Source: Phallus indusiatus (taxonomy: Eukaryota > Basidiomycota > Agaricomycetes > Phallales > Phallaceae). From it: 64,000 bases of DNA. The stretch spans positions 62,001 to 126,000 of the forward strand of contig JAQFWX010000095.1 in NCBI GenBank assembly GCA_027605045.1. The letters run 5' to 3'. Within the stretch, counting starts at the first letter, position 1. The number at the start of each line of letters is the position of its first letter. Positions 1 to 9,497 of this stretch are shown here, piece by piece. Position numbers and translations under genes: made by a program. Below the pieces are notes generated by a model, which ran no database searches, was not told where the DNA came from, and was given only the letters and a program-made list of their open reading frames with translations.

Positions 1-106
1 ATGTGAGTGGGGGTCAAGAAGCACTACTAACAAAGGTAGACTACAAATCAACTTTCACCATATTTCGCGTGATGAATGTGCAAGAAAGGAAGTGGGATTG
101 ACTACT

Positions 107-779
107 TTAGCTGAATCCAAGGTTGATTTCGCCTCTGTATTTCTTGCCGGAAGTCTTAAGGGTGATATCGTAAGAAAGGTAGAAATTGGGGTCCTTTTTT
201 TCGATTACCACCGAGCCTTCGAGTATATCAGTAGGTCCGATGGTTGCTGAGACACCTTCATCCTTTCTGCCGTAGGAGCTATCCATCAAGATAGTCGAAA
301 AAAGTGGGGGGGCGAAGAACGTTTGGAGAGAAAGACGGTTGTCCTTACTGAGCTGAAATTTAAACTGAAATAACACATGTTAGGGTATCATCTCAGAAAG
401 AAAAGAAAAAGGAAAGTACAGTCAGTGGACCGGCCTCATACTCATGCAGGACTCCTTGTCCGACTTCCTCAGACAGGTTGGTTGTAAACTTGAATACCCC
501 CAGATCGTCAGGATCTAATTTATATTTGACATCGTTGGTGATCTCCTTCACTCGGCCAGCGTTATAATAGAGAGCTTGTGTTTATTCCTGTCAGAAATTT
601 ACGGATGAAATGGAGCAATGTGTTCTCACAAGAAATATCTAATCATACAATCTAAATCAAATTCTGGTGAATTCATCGAATAGAGAATAAACCCTACCTG
701 TCGCACTAACAATAGACCGATCAGTATGATAAGGAACGCTTACGAGCGTGGATGGTAGAACTTGAACCAATGTACTCAT
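107..779 (-). CDS. Family 1 member A, small unrecognised protein (about 168 aa)
   Basis: I do not recognise this protein. Four exons can be spliced: the first from the ATG at 777-779 (MSTLVQVLPS...), a 9-nt micro-exon at 630-638, a third exon ending near 430, and a last exon ending at 107. It has no signal peptide, membrane segment or Cys motif. The composition suggests a beta-rich fold. It is homologous to the three other members here. Shared features are TDRSIVSAT-like residues near position 20, LYYNAGRVKEITND near 30-45, and a C-terminal Y-x-(I/A/Y)-T-x-x-x-G-K strand. It is closest to member C. It is divergently paired with member B, 831 bp away. The exon phases agree with the paralogs, which supports the model. 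Function unknown. Confidence 0.72.
630..638 (-). other. 9-nt micro-exon of Family 1 member A
   Basis: On the minus strand the nine bases ATATTTCTT lie between an AG acceptor and a GTGAGA donor. Including them keeps phase 1 on both sides and gives DISS before LYYNAG. The equivalent exon in members B, C and D is also exactly nine bases long. Confidence 0.65.
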
Positions 780-841
780 GATTGAGGGAGTCTGCAGGAA
801 TAAAAGCTGGTTTGGCCTCAGTCATACACTCCAGACTATAG

Positions 842-849
842 CTTATATG
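842..849 (-). promoter_or_regulatory. TATA-like box of Family 1 member A
   Basis: The minus strand reads CATATAAG about 65 bp upstream of the ATG. Member C has a TATA-like box at nearly the same distance. Confidence 0.45.
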
Positions 850-1542
850 TCGACCCAGACCCCCGAAACCAGCCCAAATCAAAAAAAAATAGTCTTACCG
901 TGTCTTTACTGAATTCAATTATTGCCCAACGGCAAAGATTCAGCTGGCTTTGAGAAATGATAAATCAGGCTGTGAGAAATATGAGTACCAGCCGATATAT
1001 GTAATTGCTGCACCAAGCTTATATGAAGGCTTGAAGCGAAACGGGCTTAGGTTTTCTTTTCGAAGTCCTGTCTATTGGAGAAAATTTAGTTGGAATTGGA
1101 AGCAGCCGTGTCCTTCTTACTGGCGCCGTTTATAAAATTTTGAACTCCTGGCTTGGTCAATTCAACGTCAAAGTAGATGCCGGTTGTCGAGTGATCTTGA
1201 TTTCTCTTTGGTACGACATCTTTTTACAATTTATTTTCAGGCTGAAAGATCACTCTGGCATCAGTTCATATTCAGCCTGACATTTTTGAGTGTACAAAAA
1301 GCTGCCAGTTAAAGCATGGCTGCGAGGCGTAGTTGGCATTACTCTGTTTACGCAGCAACACGACGGAAAGCGTTACGATTGAGTTAATCAATAGACTTCG
1401 TTTGGCTTTCCTGAGAAAAGATTATGAGAAAGAAATTGAACTCTTTCAAGTTGAAATTTGCTTCACCTCTTGCGTGCGTACTCACTCAAAGTGGTGGAAT
1501 AATACCGGATCGGAATCAAACTCCGAGGATGTTGGTCATGGG

Positions 1543-1553
1543 TTTATAAAAGC
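1543..1553 (+). promoter_or_regulatory. TATA box of Family 1 member B
   Basis: TTTATAAAAGC lies about 60 bp before the ATG. The same 11 bases occur upstream of member D at 6974-6984, so the promoters of the two plus-strand members are related. Confidence 0.55.
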
Positions 1554-1610
1554 ATGTTTTAACTAACCTACTTCGTTAAGCAAACCTTTCTTTTGTCCTG
1601 CTTATTAGTC

Positions 1611-2371
1611 ATGAGTACCCAAGCACCTTCGTTTCCTCTCCAGAAACTGACTACTGGGACCGATCGTGGAGTCACCAATGCAGTGGGTATGTTGATCAAT
1701 AAAAGAAGTGATATATCTCCCGCTGGTGCTAACACAATGGTATACAGATGCAGTATGTAAGGAAAATCTTACCTACACGTTTAAGCTGGTTAAGTTTTCG
1801 CAGACGTCCTAGAAAATCTTTACCACCATAACATTCAAAAGGTGATGACATCCAATAATCGCATTGGCTACACCTTGCGTTCCGGGTTTGAGGAGCGGCA
1901 ATTGATGTCTTCCGAGAATGCCGGTCAGGGCCTGATTGGCAGGTTTGATGATGGTTATAGGCTCAATGTAATTTCTTTCACTTAATTTTCTCGTCTCCGC
2001 TAATTTAAGGCTTTAAATAGTTTGTAATCACGGTAGCTCCGAGAAAACCCAGGGGAGACGAGGCTGAAAAGTCGAAGGCCGGTAGCGAACTTAAAACCCT
2101 GCATCTTTACTTCACCTACCCGGTTTTGGGGACAGTTCGAGTTCGCTCTACATCGAAATTTACAGACGAAAACGGCAAATCCAAGAAAATCCACTTTTCT
2201 TTTGGAAATTACCTAAATGGTTGGGCCATCGTTTCGTTTGTAAAAGACGACGAAATCCAAGAAAGGACGGCAAGTGTGACATACTCGTACACCGCGATGG
2301 GGAAAACGATTGACCAACCTCTTGTCGAAATTCCCTTGTCAAACCTTCCACTGAACCCATTCATTAACTAA
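1611..2371 (+). CDS. Family 1 member B, small unrecognised protein
   Basis: Spliced exons are 1611-1686, a micro-exon at 1748-1756, 1804-1967 and 2021-2371. The product begins MSTQAPSFPLQKL and ends in LPLNPFIN. It is homologous to member D: both have a TDxGxTN motif near residue 20, an FV-x-T segment at the start of the last exon, a (L/V)YFT strand, and a Y(T/S)Y-x-x-x-GK strand close to the C terminus. No signal peptide, membrane helix or catalytic motif is visible. About 199 aa. It is divergently oriented from member A. Function unknown. The shared exon phases and the intact frame argue for a working gene rather than a relic. Confidence 0.72.
1748..1756 (+). other. 9-nt micro-exon of Family 1 member B
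   Basis: ATGCAGTAT sits between a TATACAG acceptor and a GTAAGG donor. It joins phase-1 exons to give DAVYVLENL. The position and length match the micro-exons in the three paralogs. Confidence 0.65.
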
Positions 2372-3267
2372 GACGTTCTTCGTTCTTTGCTTCTTGTTTT
2401 CTTTACTCCTGATTTTCCAATATCAACATCGGCGGGAGAAAAGGGAGGAAATAGATGAAATGCTGTGCTTACACCAAATTTCTTGATATAAACGATCTTC
2501 CTTTGTTTAAATAATTGGGTGAAAAACCAAGAATAAAAGTGCATAGGAAATATTTGACAACAATGTTACTGATGACTGCGAAATCGCCGGAGAGTCGATT
2601 TAAACACTGCCATAGCCTCGCACAGTCGTACTAACCATGGGAATTGGTTAATTGACTCGAGTATCAATCTGGTTGCACCCAATATCTTGGACAATCCTTT
2701 TCCCTTTCTATTTCGCAGAAAACGAAAATTAAATTGATTCGCAATATAGGTCTCTGCGTACAGTAAAGCGTCAATAAATATCTACAAAACAAGTTGAAGA
2801 TATACTCCTTGTAAATCTCGCCTTGTACAAGCTTGATACGAAACCTTAGTGTAATATCATTTTCAAATATAATCGACGATAGGTTCGAACTATTATGTAT
2901 CAAAATCTGATGCCGCCAGTGATAGAAAGGAGTTGGAAAAGAGGTACATGAGATGTGGTACATGTGATATTTCTTCAGCGAGAACAAGCAGGTGAGAGCG
3001 TGACCTTGGCGTGACCGAACTAGGACAACGTCTTTTTTTTCTTTGTTTTTTTCTGGCGGAGCTTAGTAAAGATAGTTTTCGAGCAAGAGTATCATTTGGA
3101 CACCCCTTGTCAACTCGGTCCACTACCCTAACTACACTTTCGGATGAAGGACACCCCTGACATAATCATCAGATACCCCAGTGATGGTACCGCTAATCCA
3201 TCACTGGCATCACCCCCCGTAGGACAACGTCTTACATAAAGCCAACGTCACCTGCTCAAAACTGTGG
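2372..3267. other. Intergenic spacer, no gene seen
   Basis: This AT-rich stretch contains only short open frames on the minus strand with no recognisable protein content. A few short direct repeats (for example the accctaac-like bases near 3125-3135) are present, but nothing that supports a gene. Confidence 0.4.
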
Positions 3268-3680
3268 CGAGACATCTCCGAGACATTTTTCCGAAACATC
3301 GGTCTGCAGCTCTGCAAATCCAATTTCACCCATCACTACAATGTCTGCTTGGCCTTGTCGTTATTGCGGTACAAAACAAATTTTCAGCGTTTAGGGTTCA
3401 ACCTTTATCAAACCCAGATTGAAGTTTGTCGAATTAAATGACAAGTTTAATTGCAATGCTATCTCGTCGAGCCCTAACTCAGCATTTTTCCGAGCTTAAA
3501 AAAAAACAGCCCGGATTGGTGTTTATCGGTCTTCCTCGCATGCTAACTTTCAAAATACAAGTATGAGGTATTGTTTACATTCAAGTGAGTCTTTTCATAT
3601 ACGAAAGATCGATCATAATATTCCAAGAAAACTATCATTGATTGTTGATCGACCTAAAGATTCATGCCCCCGCGTCGTCG

Positions 3681-4225
3681 TCAAGAGCACGAGTAAAGTA
3701 CAAGCCAGTAGCTAGCTGTACCGATCTCTCCCCGTTTTTTGCAATTGTAGCAAGTGATGCCGGTAGGAACCGTTCTATTCCAGATATATCCATACGCCCC
3801 GGTGACGATATTCTTTATGATATCTTTCCCGTGAACGTTGATGCCCACATTCGTTATATCAAGGAAGCTGTACTGGCGGCCACAAGAAGCGCAATGTTTA
3901 GCATCCTTGGGAACTTTGATGAAAGTGTCTCCGAGAGCAGGGATCTCGAGCATCTCTTCGAGTATCTTTGTGTCATGCTCGGGAGTCTTAAGGATTATTA
4001 TACCATCACTTTTCTGAAAGAAACGCTTTGTCGTCTCTTGATGCTCTTCTCTGGTGACAACTAAAGACATATAGTTAGGAGAAGCCTAGGAATCGCGGAA
4101 AGTCGAATCCTTCCGAATTTACGCACCGCTGCCTTTAATGAAATCAGGAACAGAAATACTCTAAGCAAATGTACGTTAATATAATCATCATGAGCTATAG
4201 TAGGGGGACTCACGTCGTTAGACAT
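3681..4225 (-). CDS. Family 2 copy 1, small double-CxxC protein (141 aa)
   Basis: The protein is unrecognised. Exons: 4214-4225 (MSND), 4127-4160 (34 nt) and 3681-4060, with introns starting GTGAGT and GTGCGT. The product has a KRFFQKSDGIIILKTPE segment near residues 30-45, HCASCGRQYS near 75-85 and ITCYNCKKRGE near 118-128. The two CxxC pairs, about 40 residues apart, suggest one shared structural zinc site, as in zinc-ribbon-like folds; that is inference. No signal peptide or membrane helix is visible. A TATA box lies about 80 bp upstream. Three intact paralogs in duplicated blocks show the same exon structure. An antisense frame is also open but lacks the splice and promoter logic of this strand. 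Confidence 0.75.
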
Positions 4226-4299
4226 TGTGAAAAATAGCAATGAACCAATATGCTTGGAGCAATGAAAATTTCTGTTGGGAGTAACAGCTTTTACCTCGG

Positions 4300-4308
4300 C
4301 TTATATGC
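4300..4308 (-). promoter_or_regulatory. TATA box of Family 2 copy 1
   Basis: GCATATAAG on the minus strand lies about 80 bp before the start codon. It sits in a promoter segment conserved in all four copies. Confidence 0.55.
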
Positions 4309-5488
4309 GGTGTAGACTGTATGTAATAATCAACAAAATTTCCCGGGTTTGTATGAAGAATACGCCAGTTCTACTGGGCTACTCTGGCGGTAGTATTAGG
4401 TTATTGACAATTGAGCCTTAATTCAGTCTCCTAGTTTTGACGTCAGTGAACGAAGTCAGAAGAGGATCGTTACGCTCTCAGTGAGGCTTTTTTGGCTGCC
4501 TTTGAATATATGTACATGGCGTAAATCACGAAGAGGTCATCAAGGCCAAATCGATTTATTTATATCGATCGTTGAGAAATGGTACATGGCATGAATTGAC
4601 GTGTGTGAATGGGTGTGGGTTTTAGGGACAGACTAGGTTTTGTTAGTCTTTCTCTCAGACGGCTAAATCTCTTAAACACTTCTTCGGGTGGTAGCTCCAA
4701 ATATGCGCAGACGGTATTGGTATTAGCGAACAGGGAAAAAAAGAAGCGTACTTCCGTAAAATCTCTCTCCCACCTATTAAATCGCCGTCAATACAGCTAT
4801 CTGAATTATCGATGGCTTCCATTGACCATCGAAATGGACGAAGTTTTTTAAAAGCCATTTGCCGACTTGGAGGCTTGTCTGGCTAGCGAATAGATTTATT
4901 TACCAATCAGTGACACCGTAGACGTTGTTGCTGAATTTGCTCTAAGTTGCATCCCGATCATATCCACTGGTGGTAGTAACCGATTTGCTGAAGATATGAT
5001 CTTCGTCTGGTAACCAATTATCACTGAACTTGATATCGATATATGTAGGATGATTGCTCGAGGTTTATGGATCCCTTAATCGTTTGATCCAAATATCTGT
5101 CGTGTCACATATGTCTAAAGTTTAATTGGTTTCATTGTTTAAAATGTTGGTTTCATTGTTTGAAAGGGTGGTTTTGTTTAACAAGTTGCATCATCGTTGA
5201 ATGCTCACAGCATTCAATTAGGAAGCTCAGCTTTGAAAGCGTAGTATTAGTTGGCAAAAACAACTGGAACATTCAGACTCATGACTTCAGCCTCTGGTCC
5301 TTAGACCATCATCTCGCAGCGCATTCATAAATCATATCCTCCTACATCGTCGTGGAGTCACAGTATAGTATTTGTGAACAATACGTCACAATGTGTAATT
5401 GCAAACGGTTAAAGAAGCAAAGGACAAGAAAGGACAAGAAAACACGAGCAAAGATTATGGGAATACAGACTCAGAAGCAAGCATAGCC

Positions 5489-6152
5489 TCAAATCGGGAG
5501 AAGAATGCTCCCCGAAAACGTTTTGCCAGCGACCGTAGCCGAATATGTAAGGACATACTTGTTGTCCTGTTTTTTAACGCCAACTGACCCAGAAAGGATA
5601 CCCGGATAACCAAGTGTGCCTTCGACACCATCCTTCAACGAACCAGAAATATTGAGCACCTGGATAGCGGGGATAATTGGGAGGTTCAGGAACACTTGAA
5701 GAGAAATCCCTTCAGACGCGGAGTTATAGCTCAGTTTTATCTGGAATATGGACTGTTCAGATAATAACAAACAAAACTGAGAATGATCACCTCTATTGGA
5801 CCTATGCTGTAATGAAATAGTTGAATACCATCAGCACCAAAGTTTCCACCCTTGAGAGTGGTGGTCAACTGAAAGACTCCCAGTCCTTCGGGGTCTTTTA
5901 GATCGATGACACTCTTTGTGATGTTCTCAATGTCACCAGCATGGTAGTGGACATCTTGAATGAGCATTTAATGAGCCGCTTTATGAGAGACCAATGATTC
6001 CTTACTGGCAATATCTATTGGATACAAGGTTAGAACAACCTGAGCGATAAATGTTATCAAAACTTACCTGTGGGATTGCTGATGGCACGATACTCTTGAA
6101 AAGGGGTATTGTTTGTAAGGGTAGTTGGGAATACTTCGACGGTCGTGCTCAT
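5489..6152 (-). CDS. Family 1 member C, small unrecognised protein
   Basis: It starts at the ATG at 6150-6152 (MSTTVEVFPTTL) and is spliced through a micro-exon at 6006-6014, an exon ending in YSIGPIE, and a last exon from the ATAAAACTGAGC acceptor near 5740 to the stop at 5489. It is closest to member A, sharing (Y/H)(Y/H)NAG-like, DP(D/E)(D/G)LGVF and a C-terminal YSATVAGKTFSG strand. An in-frame upstream ATG at 6344 would add 64 residues. The paralogs begin with the same MST pattern, so 6152 is preferred. About 170 aa. It is divergently paired with member D, 914 bp away. Function unknown. Confidence 0.72.
6006..6014 (-). other. 9-nt micro-exon of Family 1 member C
   Basis: On the minus strand ATATTGCCA is flanked by an AATAG acceptor and a GTAAGG donor. 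It gives DIAN between NPT and VHYHAG. Confidence 0.65.
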
Positions 6153-6214
6153 GATGTTGAACTTGAGGGAAGCACTAATCAGTGTTGAATTTAGACCTGC
6201 TCGCGTCGAAAATA

Positions 6215-6221
6215 TTTTATA
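6215..6221 (-). promoter_or_regulatory. TATA-like box of Family 1 member C
   Basis: TATAAAA on the minus strand lies about 65 bp upstream of the preferred ATG. This supports starting the protein at 6152 rather than at 6344, which would lie upstream of the box. Confidence 0.5.
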
Positions 6222-6973
6222 GAAGACAGGACAAAGCAGTTCTTTGTGGTCTAACTTTGCTAATGGTTGAAAGCAAAGACCAGCATGACGGTCGAATGAA
6301 TAGAGAATACAATGTACTATTGTAAAAGATCCTTTGGCTACCATGAGACTTCGATCGAAGTCGATGTTGAAATGATGAGGGAAATCGAGGCGTTTTCCTG
6401 GCTGAATCGGACTTCTGGATTTTGGGTCGAATCAGTGTACAATACCAGTGACGGGATATTGGGAATTTGAATTTCTGGCGTGTGCCTCTTTCCTGGCGCT
6501 GCCATCTTTTCGGAAAAGTACGACCACCGGCTTTATCAATGAAGCGTGGTTTTTAGGAAGCACAGAAAGCAAGTTAAGCGGCACTTCTAAATTTGTACAG
6601 CCATCCGCTAGTACATAATGCCAGATCAAATACAGAAAAATAAAATAAAATGTTGATCAGCCTTGGATCAGCCTGAGAATGCCGCCGCGCGGCTATCGGC
6701 TTGTTTCGGCATTTCTCAGTTCTTTTTTTCCCAATATATGAGTCAAGTATGAGTTTGACAAGCATAATCATTGATGTTCAATTGAACGATTAGCTATAGG
6801 CTGCGCTCAAATCAGGCTGTTTTCTGGCTTTTTGTGTGTAATGAATCGTGAGTATTCGAGTTTTTCGCTGTGAAGCCAAAATCATTCAATGTGCATCCGT
6901 TCTATCATAGATGTAAGTCGAAGAAAAATATGTGTAACATCGTGCAGTTATGGGATAAGGAAATCGTTATAAA

Positions 6974-6984
6974 TTTATAAAAGC
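6974..6984 (+). promoter_or_regulatory. TATA box of Family 1 member D
   Basis: TTTATAAAAGC is identical to the box before member B and lies about 85 bp upstream of the ATG. Confidence 0.55.
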
Positions 6985-7066
6985 TTGATTTACCCACCTC
7001 GTACACACCAAGCGTCTCCATTCGGTACTGCTCAAGTTCAAGTTTTAAGAATCACATATACTCAGC

Positions 7067-7756
7067 ATGACCAGCTCCTTGCCTATATTTGCTCGTCAAA
7101 GATTATCATTCCTAACTGATAGTGGAATTACCAACTTGCTCGGTACGTCCACATTACCTCACTCGTCTGAGCCCATTTATTCAACCGTACAATGTAGATT
7201 CCGCAAGTAAGGATGGATATTTCGTTCATTTTCAAGCTAAACGCTCAGAATGAATTTTAGACCTCTTAAACCAAATCGAAATCAAGGAGAATTCCCCCGA
7301 CCATTTCGCCTATACTATCAGAGTGAACCCCGATGCACAATACTCGGCAGATGAACCTCAAACCCTCATAGGTAGAGCTGCAACTGGAGATAAAGTTCAG
7401 GTATCACGCCAAACTCACCTTTTTAATTACTTTTTTCCACCCTGACTAATTTTTTTTAAAATTAGTTTGTATACACAACAACACCGGATAAAGCCGGTTT
7501 TGCTGACGCACCAAGTTTGCAAAAACTGACGGTTTACTTCACCAACGCCAATGGAACATTTCCTATTGAAGAAACGCATGAAGTGAACGACGTCAGCTAT
7601 GTGTTCGGGCCTGACCTTGATGGCACCGTATCTATCAAACCCATTTCGGAAAAGCAGGCATGCGTCGAATACACTTACAAAGTGTATGGCAAAGAAGTTA
7701 AGGATAAAACAATTCCTATGAATTTGGCACCGTTGCCACCGGTTACACCCTACTAA
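7067..7756 (+). CDS. Family 1 member D, small unrecognised protein
   Basis: Exon 1 starts at 7067 (MTSSLPIFARQRLSF). The next exons are a micro-exon at 7198-7206, an exon from about 7261 to 7399, and a last exon after the TTTTTTAAAATTAG acceptor near 7466 to the stop at 7756. It shares TDSGITN, FVYTTTPDKAG, LTVYFTNANG and a YTYKVYGKE strand with member B. No signal peptide or transmembrane segment is visible. About 180 aa. With member C it forms the second divergent pair, so an ancestral pair has probably been duplicated as a unit. Function unknown. Confidence 0.72.
7198..7206 (+). other. 9-nt micro-exon of Family 1 member D
   Basis: ATTCCGCAA lies between an AATGTAG acceptor and a GTAAGG donor and yields DSAN. 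It matches the paralogs in length, phase and position. Confidence 0.65.
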
Positions 7757-8057
7757 TTAGCTTCAATCCCTATAAATCATTCTTGTTTTCTTCTTGTTCT
7801 CCAGTAGTGGATTTTCTTACAACAAACAAACAGACGAACGCAAATAAGTTTCTGTTTTCTTGATACAATTGATATTCTCCGTGATATATATCAGACTCCA
7901 ATATCATCGTTGTTATACAATTTGCTCCTGGAGTGAATTCAGCCTGAGGAAATAATTCGGTGCTTTGTATGGTTGAGTTTACATAGAGAGACTCGTCTTT
8001 TCAAAGTACATCTTCAAGAGTGAAAGAGTTGATATATGTATATACACTACTGCTGTT

Positions 8058-9159
8058 TTAGTCTTCAACTTGGGGTCCCCCGAAGGCTATCAAGTTGAAA
8101 GCCAATTGTTCGCTTCCAGATATGAAGAATGACTGAATGCAGGCACAAGCATCCTGAGAGAAGGGATTTAGATCAAAAATAACACATACATAGCACATTA
8201 AGCTAGAAAAAGAACCCACCAGTAGAAAGTTTGTACATGGACCTCTATCCAGAGGAGCAGGCCTACGACCATCCAATTCCAAAAGCCTATAAGACGAAGG
8301 ATCTTGCGGATCGGGAGCCTGAATGAATACTATGAAATGGAGGTCCGTGTTTAAATCCGTAGGAACTTCGGATTGACCCATTTGTGCGGTAGCTTCGTGA
8401 ATTGAGGCGAAAAGATCGGTCTTCTCGAGCAATTCGGCCCTTTCATCTGGAGTGAGAGTAATAGCTTTCTCAAGAAATTTCGCTAAAGGTGATTCCGGAG
8501 CGATCGTCGCATCTGACTTGAAATCACAGTAAGCTATCTCTCAACGCAATGCATGGATGATGTTTGGGAGTCCACTTGCATTAGCTAAGGCGTGCAAAAG
8601 GCCTATAGTCCCACAGGCGTTAGGGATCTAATACAAACAAAATGTCGCAATCTTTAGGTTCCCATAGAAAGTCTTATGAACTATCTTTATCCTCACGGTT
8701 TGCCTGACAAAGAAAGCATTCGGATCAACGTGTTCTTGACCCTCAGAACTCTCAATCCATAGGTCTTCTGTGCGTCGTCGTTCCTCTGTCATCGTCGTTA
8801 CCGGAAACAATAACAACAGAGCTTTCACAGGTCCCGGCAGCAGAATTAGGAGCTTTTGTGAACCAAGTCAGCACGAAAAAGTACAACGCAGTTATTTTTG
8901 TTTGACCTCGTGGTCAAAACCATAGACATCGTGAAAGGCTGCAGAAGACGTTACTAAACCTGCTTGTTGTGCCCACTGCCAAGTAGAAAAGTACGATGTA
9001 CGATGGTCAGAATTGGAATATTGAATGGTCCGTCCTTCCACGTACAGTTGTAAGCACCTATGCAAAAGAAAAAACAATTAAGCATGTCTCCAATTAACTC
9101 TGAGATTGTTTCTTTACTTCTGGATTAGCTTCCAAGGGAATCCAAGTGACATCTGACAT
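8058..9159 (-). CDS. YUH1: Ubiquitin carboxyl-terminal hydrolase, UCH family (Yuh1/UCHL3-like)
   Basis: A cysteine protease that cleaves small adducts from the C terminus of ubiquitin or Nedd8. The N terminus MSDVTWIPLEANPE is the classic UCH opening. FHDVYGFDHE follows, then LLILLPGPVKALLLLFPVT, and then QTIPNACGTIGLLHALAN with the catalytic Cys. LHFIVFIQ supplies the His and LLELDGRRPAPLDRG the Asp. The C terminus is LIAFGGPQVED. It needs at least six introns. The one after LHALAN has a GC donor (GCAAGT, 8574-8579) and runs 8517-8579. One donor in the second part, after GFDHE, is weak. Size about 240 aa, normal for the family. The next gene upstream on the same strand is the F-box gene. Confidence 0.9.
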
Positions 9160-9497
9160 ATTCGAACAAAGAGAGCGAGAATGAAATTGGAATGAAAGGA
9201 TCTTGCGTCATATCATGATTAAGTTATGGAGGTTCTATTTATAGCTACCAAGGCGCTTGTTTATATCTCATCGATTCCAAGCCGAATCTCTGCTAAATCA
9301 GACGGTTCTTCCTTCGCATAAAAAGAATATCAATTAAACATTTCCATAACTTGACTGTAATCTATACATAGTACACTAGCTCAAGCCATGCTCAAAACTA
9401 AAAAAAAAAAAAGGAGAAGTATCTCCTTATACAATGACTACAGACGAATACGTATCATGCACACTTTGTGATGCTGGCGCGTCCAGTATATGGTTTG

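Larger units (their letters stand above)
3268..5320. repeat. Duplicated block I (carries CxxC gene copy 1)
   Basis: The block matches three others (12,556-14,820; about 15,430-17,340; about 19,440-21,450) along most of its length. Shared landmarks are the gagacatctccgagacat bases at the left edge (blocks I and II), the CxxC gene with its TATA box, a downstream-of-promoter spacer, and a segment near 4770-4850 that reads cacctattaaatcgccgtc-like in all four. Blocks I and II also share the AGACTCATGACT region near 5275-5310. Boundaries are approximate because they were judged by eye. Confidence 0.6.

Noticed and set aside
3642..4064. Plus-strand 140-codon frame opposite CxxC copy 1 as a gene
   Set aside because: The minus strand has introns with matching phases in four copies, a TATA box and paired Cys motifs. 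The plus frame starts differ between copies and have no promoter or splice support.
6057..6344. Longer N terminus for Family 1 member C from the ATG at 6,344
   Set aside because: It would start upstream of the likely TATA box and none of the paralogs has the added 64 residues.
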